Positions 17,731-26,706 of a DNA stretch of 39,526 nucleotides are shown here, one piece after another (within the stretch, counting starts at the first letter, position 1; the number at the start of each line of letters is the position of its first letter). The position numbers were made by a program, and so were the translations under genes. Below the pieces are notes generated by a model. That model ran no database searches. It saw only the letters and a program-made list of their open reading frames with translations, and was not told where the DNA came from. This DNA comes from Planctomycetota bacterium (GTDB lineage: Bacteria; Planctomycetota; UBA8108; UBA1146). The DNA lies in the NCBI GenBank assembly GCA_012960845.1, contig DUAN01000049.1, forward strand, positions 1 through 39,526, written 5' to 3'.

Positions 17731-20700
17731 ATGAAGATCGCCCTGAAAACACAATCGATGTTGACCGTGCTTGGCTTACTGCTGGCGCTGGTCGGTTGCA
17801 CCAATCCTCCCTCGGTGCCGTACACGACTCCTGCCCATGGAGCATCCAATGTTCCCGTGAGCTCGACGATCGAGGTGGCATTTACCACTGCGATGGATCC
17901 AGGGTCTGCCACGGACCCCAGCAATTGGAGTATCCAGGGTTCTCTCTCGGGAGCCCACACATCCATCGGGGCGCTGGATACAGACCAGAGAGTTCTGACC
18001 CTGACCCCGGATGAGCCCTTTGATCAGGGAGAAACGATCACCGTCACCATCACGGATGGGGTCAAGACTGCGGCCAACATCCCCATCGATGCGATCACCA
18101 TCCAGTTCACGACTGAAGGTTCAGGAGCTTCATCGGGAGATTTCGAAACCGCCGATGATGAATTCAGCCTTTACCAGTTGAGTCCGTTGACCGGCACACA
18201 GTCGATTCCTCTTCGCCCATCGGTGACCGCAAGTTTCGATCTTCCCTACCAGACTTCCAGCGCTACGCAGTCGGTCACCCTGCAGGGTACGAGAACCGGC
18301 TGGAGAGATATTCAGTTGGCCCATCCGGGTCAACACTCGGGAGTCGCGGATTCCCTTCAACTGTTGATTCCAGGGAACACGCCCCAGTTACATCCGGGAG
18401 AATGGCTGCAAGTGGTCTTCTCCAACGAGCTGCTCTCGGAGATTCAACCGGATGAGGATGAACCCCGATTCCTCAATCCATATGTGGCCCGATTCAGGGC
18501 GCGGCTCGGTCATGCCACTGGGGGCCTGGGTCCCCGTGAATCGCTGATCGCTGGCGGAACCGACCCGGTGCTGCTGGCAGAACTGGGGGAGTTCCTTCCC
18601 TACAGTGGCCTCGAGATGCTGGTGGTGGGGAGTTCCGGCGATCTACGTCTGCTGAGAAGTGGAAGTAGCGGCGAAGCCTCCACGTGGACGGTCCATTCCC
18701 AGATGCAACTCGATTCAATGCCGGTGGCAGGACTGCTGGTGGATATCGATGCAGATTCCCGCACCGAAGCGCTGATCTCCTGTGTCGATGGCACCATCCG
18801 GATCGTCGGAGTGCAGGGGCAGGACCTCATCGAAGAGCAAGATCCTGTCGATCTTCAGGGAGTTGTCGCCGAGGCTCTGGCCTGGACCGAACTCAATGGA
18901 GATGGTTTGCCTGATCTATTGGTCGGAGCAGCGGACGGATTGAGAGTGCTGCGTCTGATCACCGTCATCGATCCAGCCACCTTTGAAGTCACCGAAGAAT
19001 TGACGGTCACTGGCCTGATGCCGCTGGGCGGCCCGGTACAGTCGATCTCCATCGCCGATTTTGATCGGGATGGAAAGATCGATGCTCTGGTGGTTGCCGG
19101 AGATGGATACCTGCTTCGCGGAGCAGGAAATGGATCGTTCCTGGAGGCAGCGCTGCTCTCCCCGGCACCGCAGGGTGAAGTGGCCCTGGGCGATGTCGAT
19201 GGAGATGGTTGGATGGACGCTGTGGCGGTGGCTGCCACCGGTCTGTCGATTCACCTCCATCCTGGCACTCTTCCCGAGGGTACCTGGGAGGGGATCCCAT
19301 TCCTCACAGGAGGACTGGTTCAGGATCTTGCGGTCGGGGAAGTCGATGGCGATCCGGTCAACATCGACGATATCGTGGTGCTGCAATCGGGCACCACTGA
19401 CCCGTTGACCCTGATCCGTCGCCTCTCTTCAGACCTGGGAGACTCCAGCATCACTTCGCTGGAATATCCCGACAACCCTGCCAGCGGAACGCTGTTGCTG
19501 GTCGATAGCGATGGAGATCGTGGGACCGATGTTTTGCTGCACCTGTCAGAATCCGCAGGATCCGCGTCGTTGGCCCTGTGGAGATCGTCAGCGGTGGTCA
19601 GTGCCGACGAATCGCTGCTGTCTTACGGCCTCCCTTCTCAGATCACCGTCGGTCCAGGAGAATCCCAGATCGAGATCCCGCTCACTGCGGAATTCGAACA
19701 AGATGTCTCCCGCTTCAACCTCGCCATCGAGTTCGATCAAGAATTACTACAACTGACGAGGATCGAGGCGGATCCAGCGACCTTCCCCTTCGGATCGGTC
19801 GAGGTGATCGAACACATCGATCAGCAAAACGGAGTGGCTGCGGCAGAACTGGTGATCAATGGATACCTCCCGGCGGGGAGTGGGTTGCCGATCGCCCGCT
19901 TCGTCTTCCAGCCCCAGCCGAGTTTGCTCGGAGAGGCGGCATACCAGCTTGCAGATGGACTGCTGATCGATGGGGTGCCCTGGTCCAACCAGGCCATCCT
20001 CGAGGTGGACGGAGCTCTCATCGGGGCCGAAATTTCTGCCGCACAGGGGGTCGTCTCCATCGAATCGACGACACCATCTCCTGAGGGACTGACCTGCCAA
20101 CCTTCGGCGGTGGGTGGTGTCGATGGAGTGCTCCTCGAGTGGACCAATCCGATCACCTACGACAGCCTCGGCGGTCTTGAGATCTACAAGAATGGTGTTC
20201 TCCTCGTAGCCCTTACAGGGACCTCGACCAGTTTCACCGATAGCAATACCACCCAAGGAACCATCGATTACACCCTCATCGGGTTGTCGTCGGGAATCGA
20301 ATCGGTGCCTGTCCAGTGCCAGGTGACGGTCATCCCGGTCCCCGACCTGCTATGCCAGAGGCTGGTGAGCTTGCCCCAGCGGGTGTTCTTGTCGTGGGGT
20401 TTTGTCAGTGGAACCATCAGCTGGGAATTGCGTCGAGATGGAAACCTGATCGCCCAGTTCGGCTCCACCCTGCTCTCCTACAACGATGATACCGATCTGA
20501 ACGCTCATGATTACCAGTTGAAGTCGATCCAGTCGGGATCCCAGAGTTCTGCGGGTGCCCCGTGCAGCGTCACGGATGCAGGCGGCGGAGCCACGGTTCC
20601 ACCCTCCGATGTGAGTGCCGCTCTGATCGGAGATGACGATGTACGAATCAGCTGGTTCAATGGTGAATCCTATGACCAGCTGCAGCTGCTGGCCGATGGA

Positions 20701-22761
20701 GTACTGGTGACCAGCCTGGCCGGAGATGAGACCGAATTTGTGGCGAACGATCAGTTCCCCGGTCTGGTCGTCTACTCGGTGCAGGCGTTCGGAGACGGCG
20801 GAGCCAGTAATATCAGCAATGCTCCTGAAGTGAATGTTCCGCTGGCACCTCCGACCAACCTTCAGTGCTCTGGCTCCGGTGCCAGCGTCGAGTTGACCTG
20901 GCAGAACGGGCCCACTGCCTTCGACTACGATGAGATCATCGTGGAGCGCACTGGATCGCTCGGAAGCATCGAGTACTTCCTTCTTGAAGGTACCTCGACC
21001 AGTTTTGCTGATCTTGCGGGTGCCGGAGAGTGGACTTACACCGTCGTGGGGGATTACTTCAACCAGGGCCTCCATCACCCGGCGCCATCGGCGGCTTGCG
21101 CCGTCTCTCTCACCGAGAGAGTTTTCTATGATTCTGCAACCGTAGTCGTCGGTCGTCCCTTCAGCATCGACCTACAGGGTCAGTTGCTGGAGCAGACTTC
21201 TGGCTGGTCCTTGGTGGTCGATTACGATTCGACCCGACTGCAGGATCTCTCGGTCTTCGTGCCAGGAGTATCTCCGACGGGGATCTCGACCACCGATGAG
21301 CCTCTGGGAACCTTCGCCGGACTCCGCCGCCTGACGCTTCAGGTGGAGGGTGCATCTGCGGCCCCTTCCAACTCCGCCATCTTGGCCACCCTTTCTGGGA
21401 ACATCCCGGCAGACTTCTCACTCCTTGGATCGGCGCTCTGCCACATCGTGTCGGCGACCCTGCAACCTGCAGCCGGCGGCCCCAGTACCGAGCCGGCACT
21501 CCTCGACGGTGGAGTCAGCGTTTCGGGTAATGCACTCTTCATCGAACCCGCAGTGCTCAATCCTGGTGAGGAAGTGGTGGTGTGGGCGCGCGGCGCCTGG
21601 CAGCAAGATCTGACCGGCTACAGTGTGGTCTTGCAGTGGGATCCAGCGATCCTGACTTGTCTCGAGGTCAGCAATATCGGCACCGTGGGTGAAGACCTGA
21701 GTGGGCCCTTCGCCGCGTTCTTCTCCGGAATCGATGCCTCTGCGGGAACCGCATTTGGATCGGTGATCTCTGCATTCAGTAGCATCCCCTCGTCGCTCGG
21801 AGCGGAACTGGGTTACTTCCGATTCATGGTCTCTCCCGGAGCTCCCCAGGGGCTCTCGACAGAGGTGGTTTTCGGCGAACACCTGACGGCGAATTCCTCG
21901 GTCACCAACATCTTCGTCGATGACCAGGCGACCTCCATCGATCCTGTCACCATCGGAGCAGAGTTCGTGGTGCTTTCCGATCCTCAGCCGCCGACCCTGT
22001 TGTCGATCGATCCGACCACGGGTCCGGTCGCCGGCGGCACTGATGTGCTGTTCAATGGAACTGGCTTCACCGTGGATACGGATGTTTTCTTCGGCGACCA
22101 ACCCGCCTTGACCGTGATTGTCGTCGATACCGGAACCATTCTCGCCACCACACCTCCAGCCGCTTCTGGCGCGACGGGAAGTGTCGATGTTTCGATCTTC
22201 ACCCAGTATGGATCGGCAACCCTCCCCGCAGGGTTCAGTTACTACCTGACCAGCATCGATGGCTACGATCCCGCCCAGTCACCACTTTGTGGTATGGCCG
22301 AGATGACGGTCACCGGAGCCGGACTTCCGCCAGGATTGGGAGTGCTCTTCGGTGATCAAGCCGCCACTTCGGTGGTGGTGAGCCCGGATGGCACCAGTGC
22401 GACCGTGGTGATCCCTGCTTCCTATCAGCCGGGAGTGGTGGACCTGATCTTTGTCGACAACTTCGGATCGGTTCTGCAATCGTTCCCTGGCGGATTCAAC
22501 TACATCGATGATGGGATATTCCTCCGTGGAGATGCCACCTGTGATGGATCGGTCAACATTGCGGATGTCGCTGCGATTGCCGGCTACGTCGCGGGAGCCG
22601 GATCGACTCCGGTGATTCTGGATTCGGCAGATGTCGACGATAACGGAGTGGTTCACATCGGAGATGCGGTGCTACTGGCGAGTTTCCTCTTCTCCGGTGG
22701 TGCTCCACCGGCGATTCCTTTCCCCGATGCAGGGACCGATCCGACTCCCGACGGTCTTTGA
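17731..22761 (+). CDS. Giant multi-domain lipoprotein with cohesin-like modules and dockerin-like tail
   Basis: A 1676-residue protein. The frame is open from 17626, but ATG 17731 follows GGAGG (17719-17723) and opens a lipoprotein signal with lipobox LVGC, so the mature chain should be lipid-anchored. In order, by eye: a Big_5-like domain (about 28-130) and a related segment; an FG-GAP/VCBS-like region with acidic loops such as DFDRDGKID and DVDGDGWMD (about 385-605); a cohesin-like module (630-783); several FN3-like repeats (787-1128); two more cohesin-like modules (1130-1413); two IPT/TIG-like domains (1418-1595); and a dockerin-like tail (loops DATCDGSVNIAD and DVDDNGVVHIGD). The end, PFPDAGTDPTPDGL, resembles the type B tail without its terminal cysteines. 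Probable role: cell-surface anchor or scaffold; this is inference. Confidence 0.85.
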   Translation: MKIALKTQSMLTVLGLLLALVGCTNPPSVPYTTPAHGASNVPVSSTIEVAFTTAMDPGSATDPSNWSIQGSLSGAHTSIGALDTDQRVLTLTPDEPFDQGETITVTITDGVKTAANIPIDAITIQFTTEGSGASSGDFETADDEFSLYQLSPLTGTQSIPLRPSVTASFDLPYQTSSATQSVTLQGTRTGWRDIQLAHPGQHSGVADSLQLLIPGNTPQLHPGEWLQVVFSNELLSEIQPDEDEPRFLNPYVARFRARLGHATGGLGPRESLIAGGTDPVLLAELGEFLPYSGLEMLVVGSSGDLRLLRSGSSGEASTWTVHSQMQLDSMPVAGLLVDIDADSRTEALISCVDGTIRIVGVQGQDLIEEQDPVDLQGVVAEALAWTELNGDGLPDLLVGAADGLRVLRLITVIDPATFEVTEELTVTGLMPLGGPVQSISIADFDRDGKIDALVVAGDGYLLRGAGNGSFLEAALLSPAPQGEVALGDVDGDGWMDAVAVAATGLSIHLHPGTLPEGTWEGIPFLTGGLVQDLAVGEVDGDPVNIDDIVVLQSGTTDPLTLIRRLSSDLGDSSITSLEYPDNPASGTLLLVDSDGDRGTDVLLHLSESAGSASLALWRSSAVVSADESLLSYGLPSQITVGPGESQIEIPLTAEFEQDVSRFNLAIEFDQELLQLTRIEADPATFPFGSVEVIEHIDQQNGVAAAELVINGYLPAGSGLPIARFVFQPQPSLLGEAAYQLADGLLIDGVPWSNQAILEVDGALIGAEISAAQGVVSIESTTPSPEGLTCQPSAVGGVDGVLLEWTNPITYDSLGGLEIYKNGVLLVALTGTSTSFTDSNTTQGTIDYTLIGLSSGIESVPVQCQVTVIPVPDLLCQRLVSLPQRVFLSWGFVSGTISWELRRDGNLIAQFGSTLLSYNDDTDLNAHDYQLKSIQSGSQSSAGAPCSVTDAGGGATVPPSDVSAALIGDDDVRISWFNGESYDQLQLLADGVLVTSLAGDETEFVANDQFPGLVVYSVQAFGDGGASNISNAPEVNVPLAPPTNLQCSGSGASVELTWQNGPTAFDYDEIIVERTGSLGSIEYFLLEGTSTSFADLAGAGEWTYTVVGDYFNQGLHHPAPSAACAVSLTERVFYDSATVVVGRPFSIDLQGQLLEQTSGWSLVVDYDSTRLQDLSVFVPGVSPTGISTTDEPLGTFAGLRRLTLQVEGASAAPSNSAILATLSGNIPADFSLLGSALCHIVSATLQPAAGGPSTEPALLDGGVSVSGNALFIEPAVLNPGEEVVVWARGAWQQDLTGYSVVLQWDPAILTCLEVSNIGTVGEDLSGPFAAFFSGIDASAGTAFGSVISAFSSIPSSLGAELGYFRFMVSPGAPQGLSTEVVFGEHLTANSSVTNIFVDDQATSIDPVTIGAEFVVLSDPQPPTLLSIDPTTGPVAGGTDVLFNGTGFTVDTDVFFGDQPALTVIVVDTGTILATTPPAASGATGSVDVSIFTQYGSATLPAGFSYYLTSIDGYDPAQSPLCGMAEMTVTGAGLPPGLGVLFGDQAATSVVVSPDGTSATVVIPASYQPGVVDLIFVDNFGSVLQSFPGGFNYIDDGIFLRGDATCDGSVNIADVAAIAGYVAGAGSTPVILDSADVDDNGVVHIGDAVLLASFLFSGGAPPAIPFPDAGTDPTPDGL

Positions 22762-22792
22762 TCCCGACGGCAGTCCACATCCGGTCCATGGA

Positions 22793-22826
22793 GGGCCCGG
22801 CAACCCTATCGGGGGCTGCCGGGCCC
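22793..22826. terminator. Hairpin after the lipoprotein gene
   Basis: GGGCCCGGCA and TGCCGGGCCC form a perfect 10-bp GC-rich stem with a 14-base loop, 31 bases after the stop. The T-run is poor (TTCATCAT), so it is a weaker terminator call. Confidence 0.6.
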
Positions 22827-22857
22827 TTCATCATCCCGGGTCTGCTGGGAGGGCTCA

Positions 22858-23808
22858 TTGAATCACTCATTGGATGAATCAGTGGATGAATCAGTGGATG
22901 AATCAGTGGATGAATCAGTGGATGAATCAGTGGATACGCGTAGATGTTCTTCCCCGCAGTGGCAAGCGACGGGCATCGATTCCATTCAACTCGAAAGCAA
23001 AGATGTCGAAAGCAAAGATGTCGAGAGCATAGATGGTGAGATTCAGACGATGCGATCGAGCAGAAGAGGTGGGAGTGGTGACCTCGCTTCACCGCTTCGC
23101 CACCGCTACCCCGCAACTGACGAGACCACTACCGAGAAGATCTTCAGCGGTGAGGTGAGTTCCCTTTCCGATACCCGGTTGTTACAGGTGCTAGGAATAC
23201 GACCGGCAGTACCCGCGGTCGCCAGCAGTTCTGTCGCTGCGGCCAGCGATGATGACCCCGAGTCCTCGGCGGCCGTCATCGATCGGTTGGGGGCCGCAGA
23301 CCCCATCGATTTTCTCAAGTTACAGGGTGTTGGGCGGCAACGGGCGGTACAACTGGCGGTCGCAGTCGAGGTGGGGCGACGAGCGACTCTTCCTCGGTGG
23401 CGCACCGGCAGTTTCTTTCACGACCCTCAGCAAGTCTTCGACCACTGCTCTCGACGCCTTTCGGGGGAAAAGAGAGAGTTCTTCATGGTGATCATGCTCG
23501 ATTCGAGAAATCGGCTGCTGGGTGAAAAGATCATCTCCATCGGATCCCTCGCCAGCAGCATCGTTCATCCGAGAGAGGTCTTTCGAGGAGCCATCCGGCT
23601 GGCTGCCGCTTCCATCTTGGTGGTGCACAATCACCCCTCTGGAGACCCCGGACCGAGCGACGAGGATCTGGCAGTGACCCGTAGGCTGCACCAATGTGGC
23701 TTGTTGCTCGGAATCCAGCTGGTGGACCATATCATTCTGGGTCGAGGAGAGTGGCGATCGTTGCGCAATCAGCGGTGTGGCCCCTGGTCCGGGGGGCAGG
23801 CCCGCTAA
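22858..23808 (+). CDS. radC: RadC-family JAB/MPN-domain protein with a repeat-built N-terminus
   Basis: A 316-residue protein of the RadC (UPF0758) family. The C-terminal domain carries the JAMM metal site HNHPSGDPGPSDED (H257, H259, S267, D270), preceded by a helix-hairpin-helix-like segment LKLQGVGRQRAVQLA. Family members are usually near 225 residues; the extra 65 or so here are five DESV repeats, then ESKDV repeats. TTG 22858 is chosen because GGAGGG (22848-22853) sits at proper distance; the next in-frame ATG is 23050, after the repeats, and is the alternative. The cellular role of RadC is not settled; a repair role was proposed from old genetics. It is preceded by a hairpin and has no operon partner immediately upstream. 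Confidence 0.85.
   Translation: MNHSLDESVDESVDESVDESVDESVDTRRCSSPQWQATGIDSIQLESKDVESKDVESIDGEIQTMRSSRRGGSGDLASPLRHRYPATDETTTEKIFSGEVSSLSDTRLLQVLGIRPAVPAVASSSVAAASDDDPESSAAVIDRLGAADPIDFLKLQGVGRQRAVQLAVAVEVGRRATLPRWRTGSFFHDPQQVFDHCSRRLSGEKREFFMVIMLDSRNRLLGEKIISIGSLASSIVHPREVFRGAIRLAAASILVVHNHPSGDPGPSDEDLAVTRRLHQCGLLLGIQLVDHIILGRGEWRSLRNQRCGPWSGGQAR
22873..22932 (+). repeat. Five tandem 12-bp repeats in the radC 5' coding region
   Basis: GATGAATCAGTG occurs five times in direct succession and encodes Asp-Glu-Ser-Val each time. Because the unit is 12 bases, copy-number change would keep the radC frame. Each unit also contains an in-frame GTG. Confidence 0.95.
22993..23037 (+). repeat. Three tandem 15-bp repeats in the radC 5' coding region
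   Basis: GAAAGCAAAGATGTC occurs twice exactly, then once with changes (GAGAGCATAGATGGT). It encodes ESKDV, ESKDV, ESIDG in frame. Confidence 0.9.
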
Positions 23809-23952
23809 ACAGCCGGGAAAGCGCTGCTGTGGGCCGAGAAAATCCTCGCTGCGCTCACCAGGGGGTGGTGGAAGTGCGAGATTCTGCTCTGGAGTTCAAC
23901 TACTGGCTTCGCTGGATCCAGCGAATCGAGCGGTTAATATCCTGGTTGCCCC

Positions 23953-23973
23953 CTGTCGAACAGATTTCGACAG
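23953..23973. promoter_or_regulatory. Eight-bp inverted repeat upstream of the phosphoesterase gene
   Basis: CTGTCGAA and TTCGACAG are perfect inverted copies separated by five bases, 33 bases before the ATG at 24007. There is no T-tract. An operator is possible. Confidence 0.4.
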
Positions 23974-24006
23974 GATCGGCCTCGACCAGTCGGAATCAGG
24001 GGGACG

Positions 24007-24759
24007 ATGCGCACTGCCATCATCAGCGATATCCATGCCAACCTGCCCGCTCTGGAGACTGTTCTCGCGGATATCGAGAGCGCCGGGGTCGATCGAATCT
24101 TCTGCCTGGGCGATGTGATTGGCTACGGTCCTGAACCGCGTGAGTGCCTCCAGTTGAGTCAGAAGTTCGAGATCAACCTGCTCGGTAACCACGAGGAAGC
24201 CGTGCTGTTCGATCCGATCGGGTTCAATCCGCGGGCCAAGGCGGCGGTCGAATGGACCAAGCAGCAATTGATGAGTTCCGATCGACCTCGAGAAGAGAAC
24301 GCAGCGCTGTGGAAGCATCTGGATTCGATGAAGCAGACCCATGAAGAGGGAAATATCTTCCTCGCTCATGGCACACCGCGTGAACCGACTCGCGAGTATC
24401 TGTTCGTTCAGGATTGCAAAGATGATCCAGCCAAGGTGAATGAGTTGTTCGAGAGTTACGGCCCCTCCACTGCCTTCGTCGGTCATACCCATGTCGCTGG
24501 AATATTCGCAGAGGGACCTCGATTTCTCACACCCAAAGAAGTGGGCGGGAAATATCAACTGGGGAGCGGGAATTCGATCATCAACGTGGGATCGGTCGGA
24601 CAACCCCGTGACGGTGATCCCAGGGCCAGTTACGTGATCGTCGAGCAGGACCAGGTGGAGTTTCGCAGAATCGCTTATCCGGTCGAGGAGACGATGAGAA
24701 GATTCAAGAGAACACCTTTGCCAGAAAACCTTGCACTGCGTCTCACCGAAGGGCGCTGA
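24007..24759 (+). CDS. YfcE/MJ0936-type metallophosphoesterase
   Basis: A 250-residue calcineurin-like phosphoesterase. The metal-binding motifs are all present: SDIHAN (D8, H10), GDVIGYG (D36), GNHE (N61, H62), a lone H121 in AHGTP, and GHTHVAG (H160, H162). Such proteins hydrolyse phosphodiesters or phosphomonoesters; the substrate cannot be told. No signal peptide, so cytosolic. The ATG has a GGGGGA site and a perfect inverted repeat upstream. yidC begins 14 bases after its stop, so the two are probably co-transcribed. It takes the place where rnpA is found in the common rpmH-rnpA-yidC-mnmE order. Confidence 0.9.
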   Translation: MRTAIISDIHANLPALETVLADIESAGVDRIFCLGDVIGYGPEPRECLQLSQKFEINLLGNHEEAVLFDPIGFNPRAKAAVEWTKQQLMSSDRPREENAALWKHLDSMKQTHEEGNIFLAHGTPREPTREYLFVQDCKDDPAKVNELFESYGPSTAFVGHTHVAGIFAEGPRFLTPKEVGGKYQLGSGNSIINVGSVGQPRDGDPRASYVIVEQDQVEFRRIAYPVEETMRRFKRTPLPENLALRLTEGR

Positions 24760-24773
24760 GGAGAAAGACCCTG

Positions 24774-26696
24774 ATGGACAAGAGATTCCTCCAAACGATG
24801 TTGATCTGTTTTGCCATCTCGTTCATCTACATGGACTGGATCCGGCCGCCGAGTTCCTCGATGACAGAGGATCCTGCGAAGGTCGGTACCAATGCTACCC
24901 AACCTGCTGCGGAGACCCCCGGGACCCCTGTCGTCGATGGTAGCCTCTCCCAAGCACCGGACCCAACCGCAGTCGATTCCCCGACCGAGTTGCTGGAGGA
25001 GGAACTCTTCTCCCTTTCCAACGAGGTGCTGGTTGTCGAACTGAGCAGTCGTGGTGCGGCCCTGACCCATGCGATCCTTCCCGAATATCGCGAGGAAGTC
25101 GGGTCCGAGGATCCGCTGCACTTGATCTCGCCAGCGTTGAAGTCAGGAATCGCGCTGGAGTTGCAGGTCCCTTCATTGGGAGTGGATCTGGCCGAAAAAA
25201 TCTGGCAGGTGGTCGAATCGACCGACAACTCTGTGACCTTTCGCACCGGTCTTCCGGCGGGACGAAGTGTGATACGCAGCTATTCGCTGCCGATCGAAGG
25301 ATACGAGTTGTTGACCTCGGTGACCTTCGAGGGGGACTGGCCCTCCGCCACCGATATTCGCTATGAGTTACTCGGGGCGGAGCGCATTCGCTACGATGTT
25401 TCTGGGCGGGCTGCGGCCTATCCCAACCAGTGGGTGGCGGCGACTCGCACTCGCGATGGTCAGATCGGAGAGGTCGATCATCAAGAGGTGGAGGCGATCG
25501 AATCGGGAGAAATTCGTAGAGATGGCATCGCCTGGGTGGGGCTCGAGAGTAACTACTTTGCTCAGGTGATTCGGCCTCTGGCTGCGACCCAGGATTCTCC
25601 TGCTCCAGCACTGGGTCTGCTGGCAGTTGGAGTTCGTCCTGGTGAACGGACAGCAGAGTTCGAGGCCCTCGCCAGCGATGGCATCGACGGGCGCCCATTG
25701 CAGGGGTGGCCGTTGCAAATCGGATATCGACGCAAAATTGAGTCGGCGACCCCCCACGAGTATGCGGTGTTTCTCGGACCAAAATCTCCTGTCGTTCTGG
25801 ATCAGCATGGTTCCTGGAGCGCCACGAAATTGATCGACTACGGTTTCTTCGGCTGGCTGGTCAGTCCATTCCTGTGGTTGCTCCGAACCTTCGATGGCCT
25901 GGTCGGGTCGTGGGGTCTGTCGATTGTCCTGCTCACCTTCTGTATCCGGGGAGTCCTGCATCCGGTCAACAAGAAGAATCAGCGCCAGATGCAGATTCAG
26001 CAGCAGGGAATGGCTCGGCTGAAGCCACAGATGGATGAGATCAAGGAGCGCTACAAGAACGATGCCCCCAAACAACAACGTAAGATTCAGGAACTGTTCA
26101 AGAGTGAAGGGGTGAATCCTGCAGCGATGTTCGGCGGTTGCCTCTTCATCTTCCTCCAGTTGCCGATCTGGTTGGCATTGATCAACACCTTCACCATCGC
26201 CATCGAATTGAGGCAGGCCAGTTTTCTGTGGATTGACGATCTGACTCGACCGGACATGCTGGCGATGATGCCGTTCTCCTTGCCGTTCCTCGGCAACTTC
26301 TTCAACCTCCTTCCAATCCTCTACGTGATCGTCACCCTCGTGAATCAGAAAATGATGCCGCAATCCGAAGATCCTCAGGCGCAGGCCCAGCAGAAGATGA
26401 TGTCGTTCATGATGATCGCCTTCGGATTCATCTTCTATTCCTTCGCCGCGGGGTTGATGGTGTACTTCATCACTTCTGCGTTGATTGGAATCTTCGAGCA
26501 GAAGATGATTCGCCGCGATTTACGTGCTGCCGGAATCCTCCCGGCGACCGGTACCTCGGGTGGAGAATCGGCAACCGTTGGCTCCACTGATCCGCTGCGT
26601 GGCCCGGCGGGGCCTGGATCGGGAGGCCATGGATCGGCAGGTCATGGGTCCAAGGGACCCGGTCGTCCTGGCAAGGGCAAGGTGAGCCATCGCTGA
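24774..26696 (+). CDS. yidC: Membrane protein insertase YidC/Oxa1
   Basis: A 640-residue inner-membrane insertase that integrates and folds membrane proteins with or without SecYEG. A first membrane helix (about 5-22) is followed by a large periplasmic domain (about 60-340), as in Gram-negative YidC. The core then shows the conserved helix-loop CIRGVLHPVNKKNQ with the essential arginine, a cytoplasmic coiled coil (KPQMDEIKERY), and further helices including MFGGCLFIFLQLPIW and FIFYSFAAGLMVYF. The C-terminal tail is rich in Gly, His and Lys, like the ribosome-binding tails of some homologues. A GAGGAGAAAG site overlaps the upstream stop. mnmE starts 10 bases downstream. Confidence 0.95.
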   Translation: MDKRFLQTMLICFAISFIYMDWIRPPSSSMTEDPAKVGTNATQPAAETPGTPVVDGSLSQAPDPTAVDSPTELLEEELFSLSNEVLVVELSSRGAALTHAILPEYREEVGSEDPLHLISPALKSGIALELQVPSLGVDLAEKIWQVVESTDNSVTFRTGLPAGRSVIRSYSLPIEGYELLTSVTFEGDWPSATDIRYELLGAERIRYDVSGRAAAYPNQWVAATRTRDGQIGEVDHQEVEAIESGEIRRDGIAWVGLESNYFAQVIRPLAATQDSPAPALGLLAVGVRPGERTAEFEALASDGIDGRPLQGWPLQIGYRRKIESATPHEYAVFLGPKSPVVLDQHGSWSATKLIDYGFFGWLVSPFLWLLRTFDGLVGSWGLSIVLLTFCIRGVLHPVNKKNQRQMQIQQQGMARLKPQMDEIKERYKNDAPKQQRKIQELFKSEGVNPAAMFGGCLFIFLQLPIWLALINTFTIAIELRQASFLWIDDLTRPDMLAMMPFSLPFLGNFFNLLPILYVIVTLVNQKMMPQSEDPQAQAQQKMMSFMMIAFGFIFYSFAAGLMVYFITSALIGIFEQKMIRRDLRAAGILPATGTSGGESATVGSTDPLRGPAGPGSGGHGSAGHGSKGPGRPGKGKVSHR

Positions 26697-26706
26697 GAGG
26701 CGTGCC

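Noticed and set aside
337-22761. Array as a classical cellulosome cluster
   Set aside because: No glycoside hydrolase, carbohydrate-binding or protease domain was recognised in any member.
23694-24134. Overlapping frames between radC and the phosphoesterase
   Set aside because: Both cross the end of radC and the start of the phosphoesterase in other frames; no independent coding evidence.
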